DNA of 64,000 bases, from contig CALGUG010000056.1 in the NCBI GenBank assembly GCA_937902315.1, positions 124,001 to 188,000 of the forward strand, read 5' to 3'. Under the pieces are notes generated by a model. The model was not told the DNA's origin and did no database searches. It saw only the letters and a list, made by a program, of their open reading frames with translations. The stretch comes from an uncultured Chloroflexales bacterium. GTDB lineage: Bacteria; Chloroflexota; Chloroflexia; Chloroflexales; Chloroflexaceae. Position 1 is the first letter of the stretch; every line of letters begins with the position of its first letter. Below, in pieces: positions 8,119-15,858 of the stretch. Position numbers and translations under genes: made by a program.

Positions 8119-11100
8119 ATGAACTTTCGATACCGCACACCCGTTTGCCTCCTTCTGACACTTTTCTGCCTTTCATTCCTTCCGCATCTCTCGGCAAATG
8201 CACAGATCCCAGGCTATACACTTGATCTGGTCAAAGATATTTCGACCGGAACAGAGGGTTCATTCCCCGATGAGCTCACTGTTGTAGACAATAAGCTCTT
8301 TTTCAGTGCGGAAGATCTCGAACACGGCAACGAACTTTGGATCAGCGATGGTACCGTCGCAGGAACAAAGCTGCTCAAAGACATCGTCGATGGAGAGCAG
8401 GGTTCTTCGCCGACCCAATTGACTCCAGCCCTGGGCAAACTCTTCTTCTCGATCAGCAACGAAAATGACGATTATGAACTTTGGGTCAGTGATGGCACGG
8501 AAGCAGGAACGATCCAGTTGGCCCAGATCGAGGCCGAGCTTGGATCAACAACGGTTCTAGACAACCAGCTCTTTTTCCAAGGCTATGACCCAATAAATGG
8601 CTACGAATTATGGGTTAGCGATGGTACAGTGGCTGGCACCCAGCTGCTCAAAGACATCAACCCTGGCTTGGACGATTCGTACCCCTATAGCTTTGTCACC
8701 CTTAACGGCAAAGTGTATTTCGCCGCCGATGATGGCACAAATGGAAGAGAATTGTGGGAGAGCGATGGCACAACAGCTGGCACCCAACTCTTAATCGATA
8801 TCGCACCCGGCAATGACGATTCTTGGCCCGAAGACTTGTTTGTCTTCCAAAATAAAATCTACTTCTCGGCCTATGAGGATGCTACTGGAACTGAGTTATG
8901 GGTCAGCGATGGAACAGCCGCCGGAACACAACTATTTAAAGACCTCAATACGACAGGCAGCGACAGTAGTTATCCCTACCAATTTACAATCTTAAACAAT
9001 CAGTTGCTCTTTGTAGCCAGCACAGATGCCGAGGGCGAGGAGCTTTGGATCAGCGATGGTAGCAGCGCCAACACCCAGTTGCTCAAAGATATCTACGTCG
9101 GACCCGATGATTCCGATATCTCATCGATCACGGTCATAGGCAACACGGCCTATTTCGCAGCAAGCAGCGCCGACGAAGGATCAGAGCTCTGGCGCAGCGA
9201 TGGCACAACGACTGGCACGCAGCTTGTCAAGGATATCTTTGTGGGCGACGACAGCAGCTACCCAGAACTTCTGACAGCTTTTGGCGATAAGCTTTATTTT
9301 AGCGCCCGCGACAGCGAAGATAACTATGAGTTGTGGGTCAGCGATGGCACAGCCGCTGGCACAATGCTGCTCAAAGATATCAACCCCGGCGCCGAAGCTT
9401 CCTACCTGAGTGCGTTCACCGTCTTCCAAAATCGTCTCTTTTTTGGCGCTTTCACCCGTCTAGTAGGCAGCGAACTGTGGGCCAGCGATGGAAGTACAGA
9501 GGGCACGCAGCTCTTTAAGGACCTCAATAACGCACCAGTAGATAGCCTGTTTTTAGAATTCGCTCACACCGATTCATACCTCTACTTCGCTGTATGGCGC
9601 GATCAAAGCGATATCGATCTCTGGAAGAGCGACGGCTCTGGCGCTGGCACAAGTTATGTCGCCACCTTAGCCTCGCAGCTCGAAGCGGCCGCCATCGTCG
9701 CTGGCTTCCCGTTTACACAGGGTTATTTTCGCCTGACGGGGGTTGGCGATACGCTCTTCTTTATTGGCTATGACGATGAGCATGGGTATGAGCTTTGGAA
9801 AAGCGATGGCACAACAGCTGGCACACAGCTTGTCAAAGATATCTACCCTGGCACAGATAGCAGCGATCCATTTGAGTTTGTCGCCCATAACGGCAAGCTT
9901 TTCTTCAACGCCGACGATGGTATCCACGGCTACGAGCTTTGGGTCAGCGATGGTACCGAGGCCGGCACCAAACTTGTCAAAGATATCGAGCCAGATAGCG
10001 CAAGCGCCGATCCTTATCAGTTGACGGTATCTGGTAATTATGTCTACTTCTTAATCGATAATCCAATTACAAACTATATCGACTTGTGGCGTACTGATGG
10101 CACAACAGCAGGCACAATTCTGCTTAAAAGCTCGATCTACACATGTGGTTGTATGCCAGAGATGGTCGACCTCAACGGTACGCTCTTCTTTATCGCCGAA
10201 GATAGCACCTATGGCGAAGAGCTTTGGAAGAGCGATGGCAGCGTCGCAGGTACCCAACTCGTCAAAGATATCGAACCTGGCAGCGAAGGCTCTTACCCGT
10301 ACGCGCTGACCGTCACCGACAATGCGCTCTATTTCATCGCCATCACTTGGGAAACGGGTGAAGAGCTCTGGAAAAGCGATGGGACAGCTACGGGAACCGT
10401 ACAAGTTGCAGACCTCTACAGCGATCCAACAGCTACCTTTGAGACCTCTTTTATGCAAGGCGCTGGAGATCTACTCTTCTTTACGCTCTACAATGACGAT
10501 ACATCGAATTTAGAGCTCTGGCGTAGCAACGGTACAGCGAGCGGCACCTTCCCAGTCCATCAAACATCGAGCGTTCTTACGCTCATCCTACCCTTACCCA
10601 ACTTTTTGAGTGGTGCCCACGACTCACACTTCTTCTTCACCCACGGCGATACAACAACCGGACTTGAGATCTGGATCAGCGATGGCACGGAGGCCGGAAC
10701 CAAGCTATTGCAAGATATCTACACTGGTCAAGCCAGTTCTTTCCCGATCCAATACTACAGCTTTAAAGACGCGCTCTTCTTTAATGCCAGCGATCCATCG
10801 GTCGGTCATGAGCTGCGTCGTTATGGCCCAAGCATCACGATCACCAGTGTCGATCAAGCCAACGGCATGTACGGCAGCACCTTTAGCCATAGCTTTACAT
10901 CGAACAGCAGCAGCGGCACACGCTGGAGTCTGAGCGGAACGCTGCCGCAAGGGCTGCAGTTCAACGCTCAAACGGGAGTACTAAGCGGCACACCGCGCGA
11001 AGTGGGCGAGTTTAGCCTAACGATCAGCGCCCAAAGCGGCACCGGAGCAATCGGCAACCAAAACTTTAAGCTCACGATCGCCAAAGCACCGCTGACCATT

Positions 11101-11421
11101 AAGGTGAACGATGCTAGCCGCGAGCAGGGCCAAGCGAACCCTAGCTTTAGCGTAAGCTACAGCGGCTTCGTACTAGGCGACGATCCGAGCAAGCTCAGCG
11201 GAACGCTCACCTTCCAAACCAGCGCGACCATCAGCAGCCCAGCGGGCAGCTATCCGATCAAGGCTTCAGGGCTAAGCAGCCAGACCTACACCATTACGTA
11301 TGTTGATGGCACACTCACAGTCAGGCCAGCAAGCACGCCTCAGCCAACGCCAGACACAACAACGAAGATCTATATGCCTTTGGTTGTAAAAGCATCACCA
11401 AATAACGACTTAGCCCGTTAA
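8119..11421 (+). CDS. Secreted ELWxSDGT-repeat protein with MBG-like domain
   Basis: This 1100-residue protein starts with a signal peptide (hydrophobic CLLLTLFCLSFL, cleavage near ANAQ). About 17 repeats of ELWxSDGTxxGT follow, spaced roughly 45-60 residues apart, each followed by a KDI-type strand. They probably fold as beta-propeller-like blades. At about 895-985 there is a putative Ig-like domain (LPQGLQFNAQTGVLSGTPRE), and at about 990-1070 a YDG/MBG-like domain (VSYSGFVLGDDPSKLSGTL). The C-terminus contains KIYMPLVVK, seen often in exported Chloroflexota proteins. It is likely exported or on the cell surface; the function is unknown. A strong terminator follows. Confidence 0.85.
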   Translation: MNFRYRTPVCLLLTLFCLSFLPHLSANAQIPGYTLDLVKDISTGTEGSFPDELTVVDNKLFFSAEDLEHGNELWISDGTVAGTKLLKDIVDGEQGSSPTQLTPALGKLFFSISNENDDYELWVSDGTEAGTIQLAQIEAELGSTTVLDNQLFFQGYDPINGYELWVSDGTVAGTQLLKDINPGLDDSYPYSFVTLNGKVYFAADDGTNGRELWESDGTTAGTQLLIDIAPGNDDSWPEDLFVFQNKIYFSAYEDATGTELWVSDGTAAGTQLFKDLNTTGSDSSYPYQFTILNNQLLFVASTDAEGEELWISDGSSANTQLLKDIYVGPDDSDISSITVIGNTAYFAASSADEGSELWRSDGTTTGTQLVKDIFVGDDSSYPELLTAFGDKLYFSARDSEDNYELWVSDGTAAGTMLLKDINPGAEASYLSAFTVFQNRLFFGAFTRLVGSELWASDGSTEGTQLFKDLNNAPVDSLFLEFAHTDSYLYFAVWRDQSDIDLWKSDGSGAGTSYVATLASQLEAAAIVAGFPFTQGYFRLTGVGDTLFFIGYDDEHGYELWKSDGTTAGTQLVKDIYPGTDSSDPFEFVAHNGKLFFNADDGIHGYELWVSDGTEAGTKLVKDIEPDSASADPYQLTVSGNYVYFLIDNPITNYIDLWRTDGTTAGTILLKSSIYTCGCMPEMVDLNGTLFFIAEDSTYGEELWKSDGSVAGTQLVKDIEPGSEGSYPYALTVTDNALYFIAITWETGEELWKSDGTATGTVQVADLYSDPTATFETSFMQGAGDLLFFTLYNDDTSNLELWRSNGTASGTFPVHQTSSVLTLILPLPNFLSGAHDSHFFFTHGDTTTGLEIWISDGTEAGTKLLQDIYTGQASSFPIQYYSFKDALFFNASDPSVGHELRRYGPSITITSVDQANGMYGSTFSHSFTSNSSSGTRWSLSGTLPQGLQFNAQTGVLSGTPREVGEFSLTISAQSGTGAIGNQNFKLTIAKAPLTIKVNDASREQGQANPSFSVSYSGFVLGDDPSKLSGTLTFQTSATISSPAGSYPIKASGLSSQTYTITYVDGTLTVRPASTPQPTPDTTTKIYMPLVVKASPNNDLAR

Positions 11422-11478
11422 ATGCTTAGATCGTTAGGCAACGAAAAAGCACAAGCCCAGACAGGTTAAAAGGGAATT

Positions 11479-11515
11479 AAAAAGGGGTGAGATGTTATTC
11501 ATTTCACCCCTTTTT
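11479..11515 (+). terminator. Rho-independent terminator of the ELWxSDGT gene
   Basis: The stem AAAAAGGGGTGA (11479-11490) pairs with TCACCCCTTTTT (11504-11515). One mismatch allows it to extend inwards, and the 3' arm is itself a T-run. Confidence 0.85.
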
Positions 11516-11670
11516 CTTATCTAATCGCAAATGACTGTTTTTATACATTGTCTGGTCCATTTCAAACAATCAATCGTTCTCGAATAAAAAACCATGTTTT
11601 CAAAATTAAAACATTGTTCTTCAGCTGCGTGAAGATGTAAAAAAACTTGCTTACACCTCAACAGACTACG

Positions 11671-11699
11671 TTGCAAGGGTGTTATCTCTATGCTACAAT
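11671..11699 (+). promoter_or_regulatory. Promoter of the hppA leader
   Basis: TTGCAA (11671-11676) and TACAAT (11694-11699) are separated by 17 bases, and TGC before the -10 box gives it an extended form. Transcription would begin near 11706, which leaves a leader of about 220 bases before hppA. Confidence 0.7.
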
Positions 11700-11705
11700 A
11701 TGCCA

Positions 11706-11818
11706 ACTTTTGTTGATTGTATCCTATATCGCCACGGCTGGCAGTAAACAGAAAGGAGAGAGGCGCGACGTTGCGAACGCTTTCCGTCATAAAGAGGCAG
11801 CTTGGCCTCTGTTTTTTT
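11706..11818 (+). promoter_or_regulatory. hppA 5' leader ending in an intrinsic terminator; possible attenuator
   Basis: The leader ends in AGAGGC (11793-11798), a 6-base loop and GCCTCT (11805-11810), then G and seven Ts. This is a complete intrinsic terminator about 108 bases before the hppA start. Upstream it has smaller inverted repeats (GCCA/TGGC around 11731-11742; CGTT/AACG around 11770). A second AGAGGC copy at 11759-11764 could also pair with the 3' arm. I do not recognise a known riboswitch class, including the fluoride class. It may be a structured attenuator or a small RNA. Confidence 0.5.
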
Positions 11819-11926
11819 GCCAAATCGACCTAAATTCCACTCATTTGTGCAAATACAACGCTTCCCCTCCTTCCATGTCCTAGCCAATGTTTGTCAGAGC
11901 ATAAGCTCTATAAGGAGTACTTTCGT

Positions 11927-14245
11927 ATGGAGCAGCTGAACCAAGTTGAGACGTATGCGGTTTGGACGGTGCTCGTCATCTCCCTGATCGGGATCGCCTA
12001 CGCTTTCTTTATTCGCAGCCAGATCCTTGCGCAAGACAAGGGCACGGCTCGCATGCAAGAGGTGTGGGGTTTTATTCGCGATGGCGCGAATGCCTACCTC
12101 TCGCGCCAGTTCCGCACGATCGCTATTTTGATCGTGGTTTTTACGTTTGTTTTGGGTGCAAGCGTTTTGGTGGTTCCTCCAACCCATGAAGCGGTTTTGC
12201 GTTTTGGAAGCGAAGAAGCCGCTTTGATCTGGGTTGCGGTCGGTCGTGCAGTCGCGTTCTTGCTTGGCTCGCTCTTCTCCTACACTGTTGGTTTCGTCGG
12301 CATGAACGTCGCAGTTGAGGGCAATGTCCGTGTAGCGGCGGCTGCCCGCAAAGGCTACGATCCTGCGCTTCAAGTCGCCTATCGCTCCGGCTCGGTCACA
12401 GGTATGCTGACGGTCGGTCTGGGCCTGCTTGGCGGTACCTTAATCTTCTTGGTCTTCGGCATCGCAGCCCCTGACGCACTGCTTGGTTTCGGCTTTGGCG
12501 GCTCGCTGATCGCGCTGTTTATGCGTGTCGGTGGCGGTATCTACACCAAAGCTGCCGACGTTGGCGCAGACTTGGTCGGTAAAGTTGAAGCGGGCATTCC
12601 CGAAGACGACCCCCGCAACGCCGCTGTCATCGCCGACTTGGTTGGCGACAATGTGGGCGACTGCGCTGGTATGGCCGCTGACGTCTTCGAGAGCTTCGAA
12701 GTCACCTTGGTATCGGCCTTGATCCTCGGCTTGGTGCTGGGCGATGCCGTGGTCGGCACGATCGGCGATGGTCAATACGACCTGCGCTTCATCATCTTCC
12801 CGCTGGTCTTGCGCGCGATCGGCGTGGTCGCCTCGGTGATCGGCAACCAGATGGTACGCACCGACGAGCGCCGCCGCAACGCAATGGCTGCCATGAACCG
12901 TGGCTTCTACGTTGCCGCCGGCCTGGCTGTGGCCGCAAGCGCAGCGGTCACCCCGCTGTTTATGACCTACGAGCGCAACGGTGTCACCTCGACCGACTGG
13001 CGCCCCTTCTTCGCCACCTTGGCCGGTGTGGTCTTGGCGATCGTGCTCGATAAACTGACCGAATACTTCACCTCGACCCACTTCAGCCCGGTCAAAGAAA
13101 CCTCCCAAGCCTCGCAAACCGGTTCGGCCACCAACATTCTCTCGGGTATGGCCCTGGGTATGGAATCGAGCGTTTGGGCCGTGGTTGTGATCGCCGGATC
13201 GATTGTCTCTTCGGTATTGATCTATGCTGGCGAGCCTGCTGCCACCCAGTTCACCGCCATTCTCTATGGCGTTTCGCTGACCGGTATCGGTATGCTGCTC
13301 TTGACGGGCAACACCATCTCGATGGACTCCTTCGGTCCGATCTCCGATAACGCCAACGGTATCGGCGAGATGTCTGGCCTCGACAAGAACGCTCGCAACG
13401 TGATGGACGACCTCGACGCGGTCGGTAACACCACCAAGGCGGTTACCAAAGGTATCGCGATCGGCTCGGCTGTGATCGCAGCTGTAGCACTGTTCGGCTC
13501 CTTCCTCACCGATGTAGGCAAAGTGCAAGCCCAGCTCGGCCAGCCCATCCTCGAAGGCATTAACGTTGCTGCGCCTCCGGTCTTCATCGGTCTGCTCTTG
13601 GGCGGCGCCATCCCCTTCCTCTTCTCGTCGCTGACCATCCGCGCGGTGCAACGTGCTGCTTCAGAGATCGTCAACGAAGTACGCCGCCAGTTCAAGATCC
13701 CGGGCCTGATGGAGGGCAAGGTGCTGCCCGACTACGCTCGCGCGGTCAATATCTCGACCACCGCAGCCCAAAAAGAGCTGATCAGCCTCGGTTTGATCGC
13801 TGTTTTAGTGCCGATCTTGGTCGGTTTCGTGTTGGGCGTCGAAGCACTGGGCGGCTTCTTGGCTGGTATTATCCTCTCGGGTCAGCTAATGGCGGTCTTC
13901 CAGTCGAACGCTGGCGGCGCTTGGGACAATGCCAAGAAATTCATCGAAGAGGGCAACTACGGCGGCAAGCACTCCGAGTCGCATAAAGCGGCTGTGGTCG
14001 GCGATACAGTCGGCGACCCGCTCAAAGATACGGCAGGCCCCGCCCTTAACCCCATGATCAAGGTGATCAACCTAGTGGCACTGATCGTTGCCCCGATCGT
14101 CGTCACCGTCAACCCAACCAGCCCTGCGGTGATCATCTCGATGATCATCTGTTTGGCGGTACTGATCTGGGCTATCTGGCAGAGCAAGCGCAAAGCTGAA
14201 AGCTTCAATGCCAAAGAAGTGAGCAGCAGCACCCAGCGGGCATAG
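11927..14245 (+). CDS. hppA: K+-independent membrane proton-pumping pyrophosphatase
   Basis: This 772-residue polytopic enzyme couples hydrolysis of pyrophosphate to proton export. I chose the ATG at 11927 behind TAAGGAG; an upstream TTG at 11891 is less likely. The active-site segments are DVGADLVGKVEAGIPEDDPR and then NVGDCAGMAADVFES. The cation-selectivity motif is GNTTKAVTKG, with Lys504 and Thr507 where K+-dependent enzymes have alanine and glycine; this marks the K+-independent class by family knowledge. The C-terminal GDTVGDPLKDTAGPALN is intact. About sixteen membrane helices are expected. The leader carries a terminator (see 11706-11818). Confidence 0.97.
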   Translation: MEQLNQVETYAVWTVLVISLIGIAYAFFIRSQILAQDKGTARMQEVWGFIRDGANAYLSRQFRTIAILIVVFTFVLGASVLVVPPTHEAVLRFGSEEAALIWVAVGRAVAFLLGSLFSYTVGFVGMNVAVEGNVRVAAAARKGYDPALQVAYRSGSVTGMLTVGLGLLGGTLIFLVFGIAAPDALLGFGFGGSLIALFMRVGGGIYTKAADVGADLVGKVEAGIPEDDPRNAAVIADLVGDNVGDCAGMAADVFESFEVTLVSALILGLVLGDAVVGTIGDGQYDLRFIIFPLVLRAIGVVASVIGNQMVRTDERRRNAMAAMNRGFYVAAGLAVAASAAVTPLFMTYERNGVTSTDWRPFFATLAGVVLAIVLDKLTEYFTSTHFSPVKETSQASQTGSATNILSGMALGMESSVWAVVVIAGSIVSSVLIYAGEPAATQFTAILYGVSLTGIGMLLLTGNTISMDSFGPISDNANGIGEMSGLDKNARNVMDDLDAVGNTTKAVTKGIAIGSAVIAAVALFGSFLTDVGKVQAQLGQPILEGINVAAPPVFIGLLLGGAIPFLFSSLTIRAVQRAASEIVNEVRRQFKIPGLMEGKVLPDYARAVNISTTAAQKELISLGLIAVLVPILVGFVLGVEALGGFLAGIILSGQLMAVFQSNAGGAWDNAKKFIEEGNYGGKHSESHKAAVVGDTVGDPLKDTAGPALNPMIKVINLVALIVAPIVVTVNPTSPAVIISMIICLAVLIWAIWQSKRKAESFNAKEVSSSTQRA

Positions 14246-14269
14246 AGGAAACAAACAGAACTTCCCAAG

Positions 14270-14311
14270 ACTACTCGCTTCCCCTGTTTCGACAGAAAGC
14301 GAGTAGTTTTG
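14270..14311 (+). terminator. Rho-independent terminator of hppA
   Basis: ACTACTCGCTT (14270-14280) pairs with AAGCGAGTAGT (14297-14307). The arm extends inwards through CCCTGT/ACAG pairing, and TTTTGTT follows. Confidence 0.85.
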
Positions 14312-14341
14312 TTATGCAACGCTGCCACTCTCCCGCGAGTT

Positions 14342-14444
14342 ATACCAAATCCGGTTGATTACTTTCTCTTTGGCCTTCGGCAGAGTGGAACTTGATTTCC
14401 GTTTTTGCCTTACAAGAGCGCATGGCTGTAAACGGATTTGGTAT
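14342..14444 (+). mobile_element. MITE-like element, copy 2 (best preserved)
   Basis: This 103-bp unit is bounded by perfect 12-bp terminal inverted repeats, ATACCAAATCCG (14342-14353) and CGGATTTGGTAT (14433-14444). Inside is the shared block TTTGGCCTTCGGCAGAG then TGGAACTTGATTTCC. It encodes nothing and lies in the gap after hppA. The ends and size suit a non-autonomous transposon relic, but no transposase is in the window. Confidence 0.75.
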
Positions 14445-14514
14445 TACACAATTGCTGCGCTCAATACGCCATATCAGGTGGCGGATAGGTCTCTCGCTCC
14501 CATGCGGTCTCTGG

Positions 14515-14537
14515 CGCGTCCGCCTCCGGCTATCAAC
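14515..14537 (+). repeat. Dispersed GC-rich element, copy C
   Basis: The core reads CGCGTCCGCCTCCGGCTA then TCAAC. It is flanked by GCTCCCATGCGGTCTCTGG, resembling the flanks of copies A and E. Confidence 0.85.
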
Positions 14538-14669
14538 ATCCTATCCTCCCATTCAGGCGGTTCGCCTTCGGCAGAGCATCTCAATGCTTTCAGCGAGGCC
14601 CTCACCCCCGACCCCTCTCCCGCCAAGCTGTACATTAGCCACAAATCGACATACGGTCAGCGTTATCTG

Positions 14670-14711
14670 CCCTCACTCCCCGGCCCCCTCTCCCGCACTG
14701 CGGGCGAGGGG
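14670..14711 (+). repeat. Palindromic CCCTCTCCCGC repeat
   Basis: CCCCTCTCCCGC pairs across ACT with GCGGGCGAGGGG as a long GC hairpin. A half copy lies at 14599-14623, and a closely related hairpin at 56641-56680. It belongs to a widespread type of intergenic palindrome. Confidence 0.65.
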
Positions 14712-14960
14712 CTGAATGGTGATGTTGTATGCGATCGACAAACGCAGCCGCCGAAGCATGCCCTTCGACAGGCGCAGGGTACGCTTCGGCAGTTTCAGCT
14801 TGCTCAAGCGCTAAAACAATCACACAGACAGTTCAAACTAAATCCTTCAAAAGACTCTGTGTCTCCGCGTCTCGCATGGTGAACAAAAAAGAGCCTTGTG
14901 TGGTGAAGTAGTTGAGCGGCTGGGGCGCTGAGACGATAGCCCTCTGGTTTGGGTGAGGAA

Positions 14961-14983
14961 GTTGGTAGCCGTAGGCGGACGCG
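14961..14983 (-). repeat. Dispersed GC-rich element, copy D
   Basis: The plus strand reads GTTGGTAGCCGTAGGCGG then ACGCG, the reverse complement of the core. Confidence 0.85.
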
Positions 14984-15066
14984 GTCAAGAATCTAGTTGC
15001 GGGCAGGACGCTTTCCGCCAGAGTGAGAGCAAGGACAAGTCTGCGCGCTTCCCTCTCTAGACCGAC

Positions 15067-15093
15067 TTGCGCCTAGCGGGCCTATGGTATAAT
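15067..15093 (+). promoter_or_regulatory. Extended -10 promoter of the rusA-like gene
   Basis: TGGTATAAT (15085-15093) is an extended -10 box with a poorly spaced TTGCGC 15 bases upstream. It lies 34 bases before the start codon. Confidence 0.55.
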
Positions 15094-15126
15094 TAACGCA
15101 CAGATGTTCGATAGGGAGTAGCTGCT

Positions 15127-15549
15127 ATGAGTTACAATATCACCTTTACCTTACCTATGCCGCCCAGCGTCAATAACCAGTATGTGACGGTGAACGGGCG
15201 ACGTGTGTTGAGCACCGAAGCGCGCCGCTATAAAAAGTCGGTAGATCGCTATCTACAGTTGCTCCAAAACCGAGGCACGATCACAGAAGAGCTCTGCCAA
15301 GCGGCACAAAAAGGCTACCTCGCGCTCTTTATCGACTTCTACTTCGAGACTCCCCTGCGCCGCGACCTCGATGGCGGCCTCAAGATCGCTCAAGATGCCA
15401 TCTGTACTGCTCTAGGTGTCAACGATAACCGAGTCGTCGATATTCATTTGGTCAAACGGATCGATCCGCTCAACCCGCGTATTGTGGTAGAGGTCGATGT
15501 TTTAGATGACTGGAGCTTTGAATCTGAACGGGTGGTCTTGCTCAACTAA
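15127..15549 (+). CDS. RusA-family Holliday junction resolvase
   Basis: This 140-residue protein matches the RusA crossover-junction endodeoxyribonuclease family, which cleaves four-way DNA junctions and is usually spread by phages. The family hallmarks are TLPMPPSVNNQYVTVNGRR near the N-terminus and RRDLDGGLKIAQDAICTAL followed by GVNDNRVVDIHLVK. The second block holds the conserved catalytic aspartates. Length is close to the family norm (about 120-140). It starts behind GGGAG with a promoter at 15067-15093. There are no phage genes around it, so it may be a domesticated copy. argG follows on the same strand but has its own promoter. Confidence 0.85.
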   Translation: MSYNITFTLPMPPSVNNQYVTVNGRRVLSTEARRYKKSVDRYLQLLQNRGTITEELCQAAQKGYLALFIDFYFETPLRRDLDGGLKIAQDAICTALGVNDNRVVDIHLVKRIDPLNPRIVVEVDVLDDWSFESERVVLLN

Positions 15550-15562
15550 GCTAAGCGCGCTT

Positions 15563-15591
15563 TTGACGATAAAAGTGCTGTATGCTATACT
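15563..15591 (+). promoter_or_regulatory. Promoter of the argG leader
   Basis: TTGACG (15563-15568) and TATACT (15586-15591) are 17 bases apart, and TGC before the -10 box adds an extended element. It is close to the sigma-70 consensus. Transcription should begin near 15598, about 260 bases before argG. Confidence 0.85.
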
Positions 15592-15626
15592 TTTAGCGCG
15601 TTTATTAGCCAAGGTTAGTGATAGTT

Positions 15627-15683
15627 ATGTATGTTCTGCCGACAATCCATCTCAGGATCCGTCGCCGTCATCTGCCAGCATAG
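15627..15683 (+). CDS. Arg-rich leader peptide of argG
   Basis: An ATG at 15627 opens an 18-codon frame, MYVLPTIHLRIRRRHLPA, ending in TAG at 15681. Arginine codons stand at positions 10, 12, 13 and 14 (AGG, CGT, CGC, CGT). AAGG lies 12 bases upstream, a slightly long spacing. It is between the argG promoter and an intrinsic terminator, the place expected of an attenuation leader peptide. Ribosomes stalling on the Arg codons when charged tRNA-Arg is short would leave 15686-15696 free to form the antiterminator. This is read from the sequence and not previously known to me for this gene. Confidence 0.7.
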   Translation: MYVLPTIHLRIRRRHLPA

Positions 15684-15685
15684 CT

Positions 15686-15756
15686 GTCTGGGTAGCGGTG
15701 TTTTGGGTGGATGATCAGCCAGCTGCCAGACGGGCAAGCTGGTTTTTTGATTTTTT
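15686..15756 (+). promoter_or_regulatory. argG attenuator: antiterminator and intrinsic terminator
   Basis: The terminator is CCAGCT/GCC (15719-15727) paired with GGC/AGCTGG (15733-15742, one bulged A), followed by TTTTTTGATTTTTT. The competing antiterminator pairs GTCTGGGTAGC (15686-15696) with GCTGCCAGAC (15722-15731): ten pairs including one G-T and one bulged G. The left strand starts three bases after the leader-peptide stop codon. A ribosome at the stop would cover it and let the terminator form. A small hairpin (CAGC/GCTG, 15676-15686) could act as the protector. Confidence 0.7.
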
Positions 15757-15858
15757 ACAGACCTCTCTGCCTTGGAAATCATTCTCCTCTCTTCGTAATG
15801 ACGCTATCGACACGAAGAGAACTGATCTTAACTTGTTCTCTCACATAGCGAGGAAACG

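Larger units (their letters stand above)
14445..15066. other. Repeat-rich intergenic region
   Basis: This stretch between MITE copy 2 and the rusA promoter is a patchwork of repeats: dispersed elements C and D, and two copies of a CCCTCACCCCCGACCCCTC-like motif (14599-14623 and 14670-14711). I see no gene with supportable codon use. Confidence 0.6.

Noticed and set aside
11647..11883. 78-codon frame over the hppA leader
   Set aside because: It spans the leader terminator and has no ribosome site. The promoter at 11671-11699 lies inside it.
11891..11926. TTG start adding 12 residues to hppA
   Set aside because: AAGGAG lies at proper distance from the ATG at 11927. The extra peptide has no family support.
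12440..13651. 403-codon minus-strand frame opposite hppA
   Set aside because: It is a codon-bias shadow: its peptide is His/Asp/Gly-rich without any recognisable domain, while the plus strand encodes intact hppA.
15627..15760. T-box or other known riboswitch in the argG leader
   Set aside because: No T-box antiterminator sequence (TGGNACCGCG-like) or other familiar aptamer was found. The Arg-rich peptide explains the layout better.
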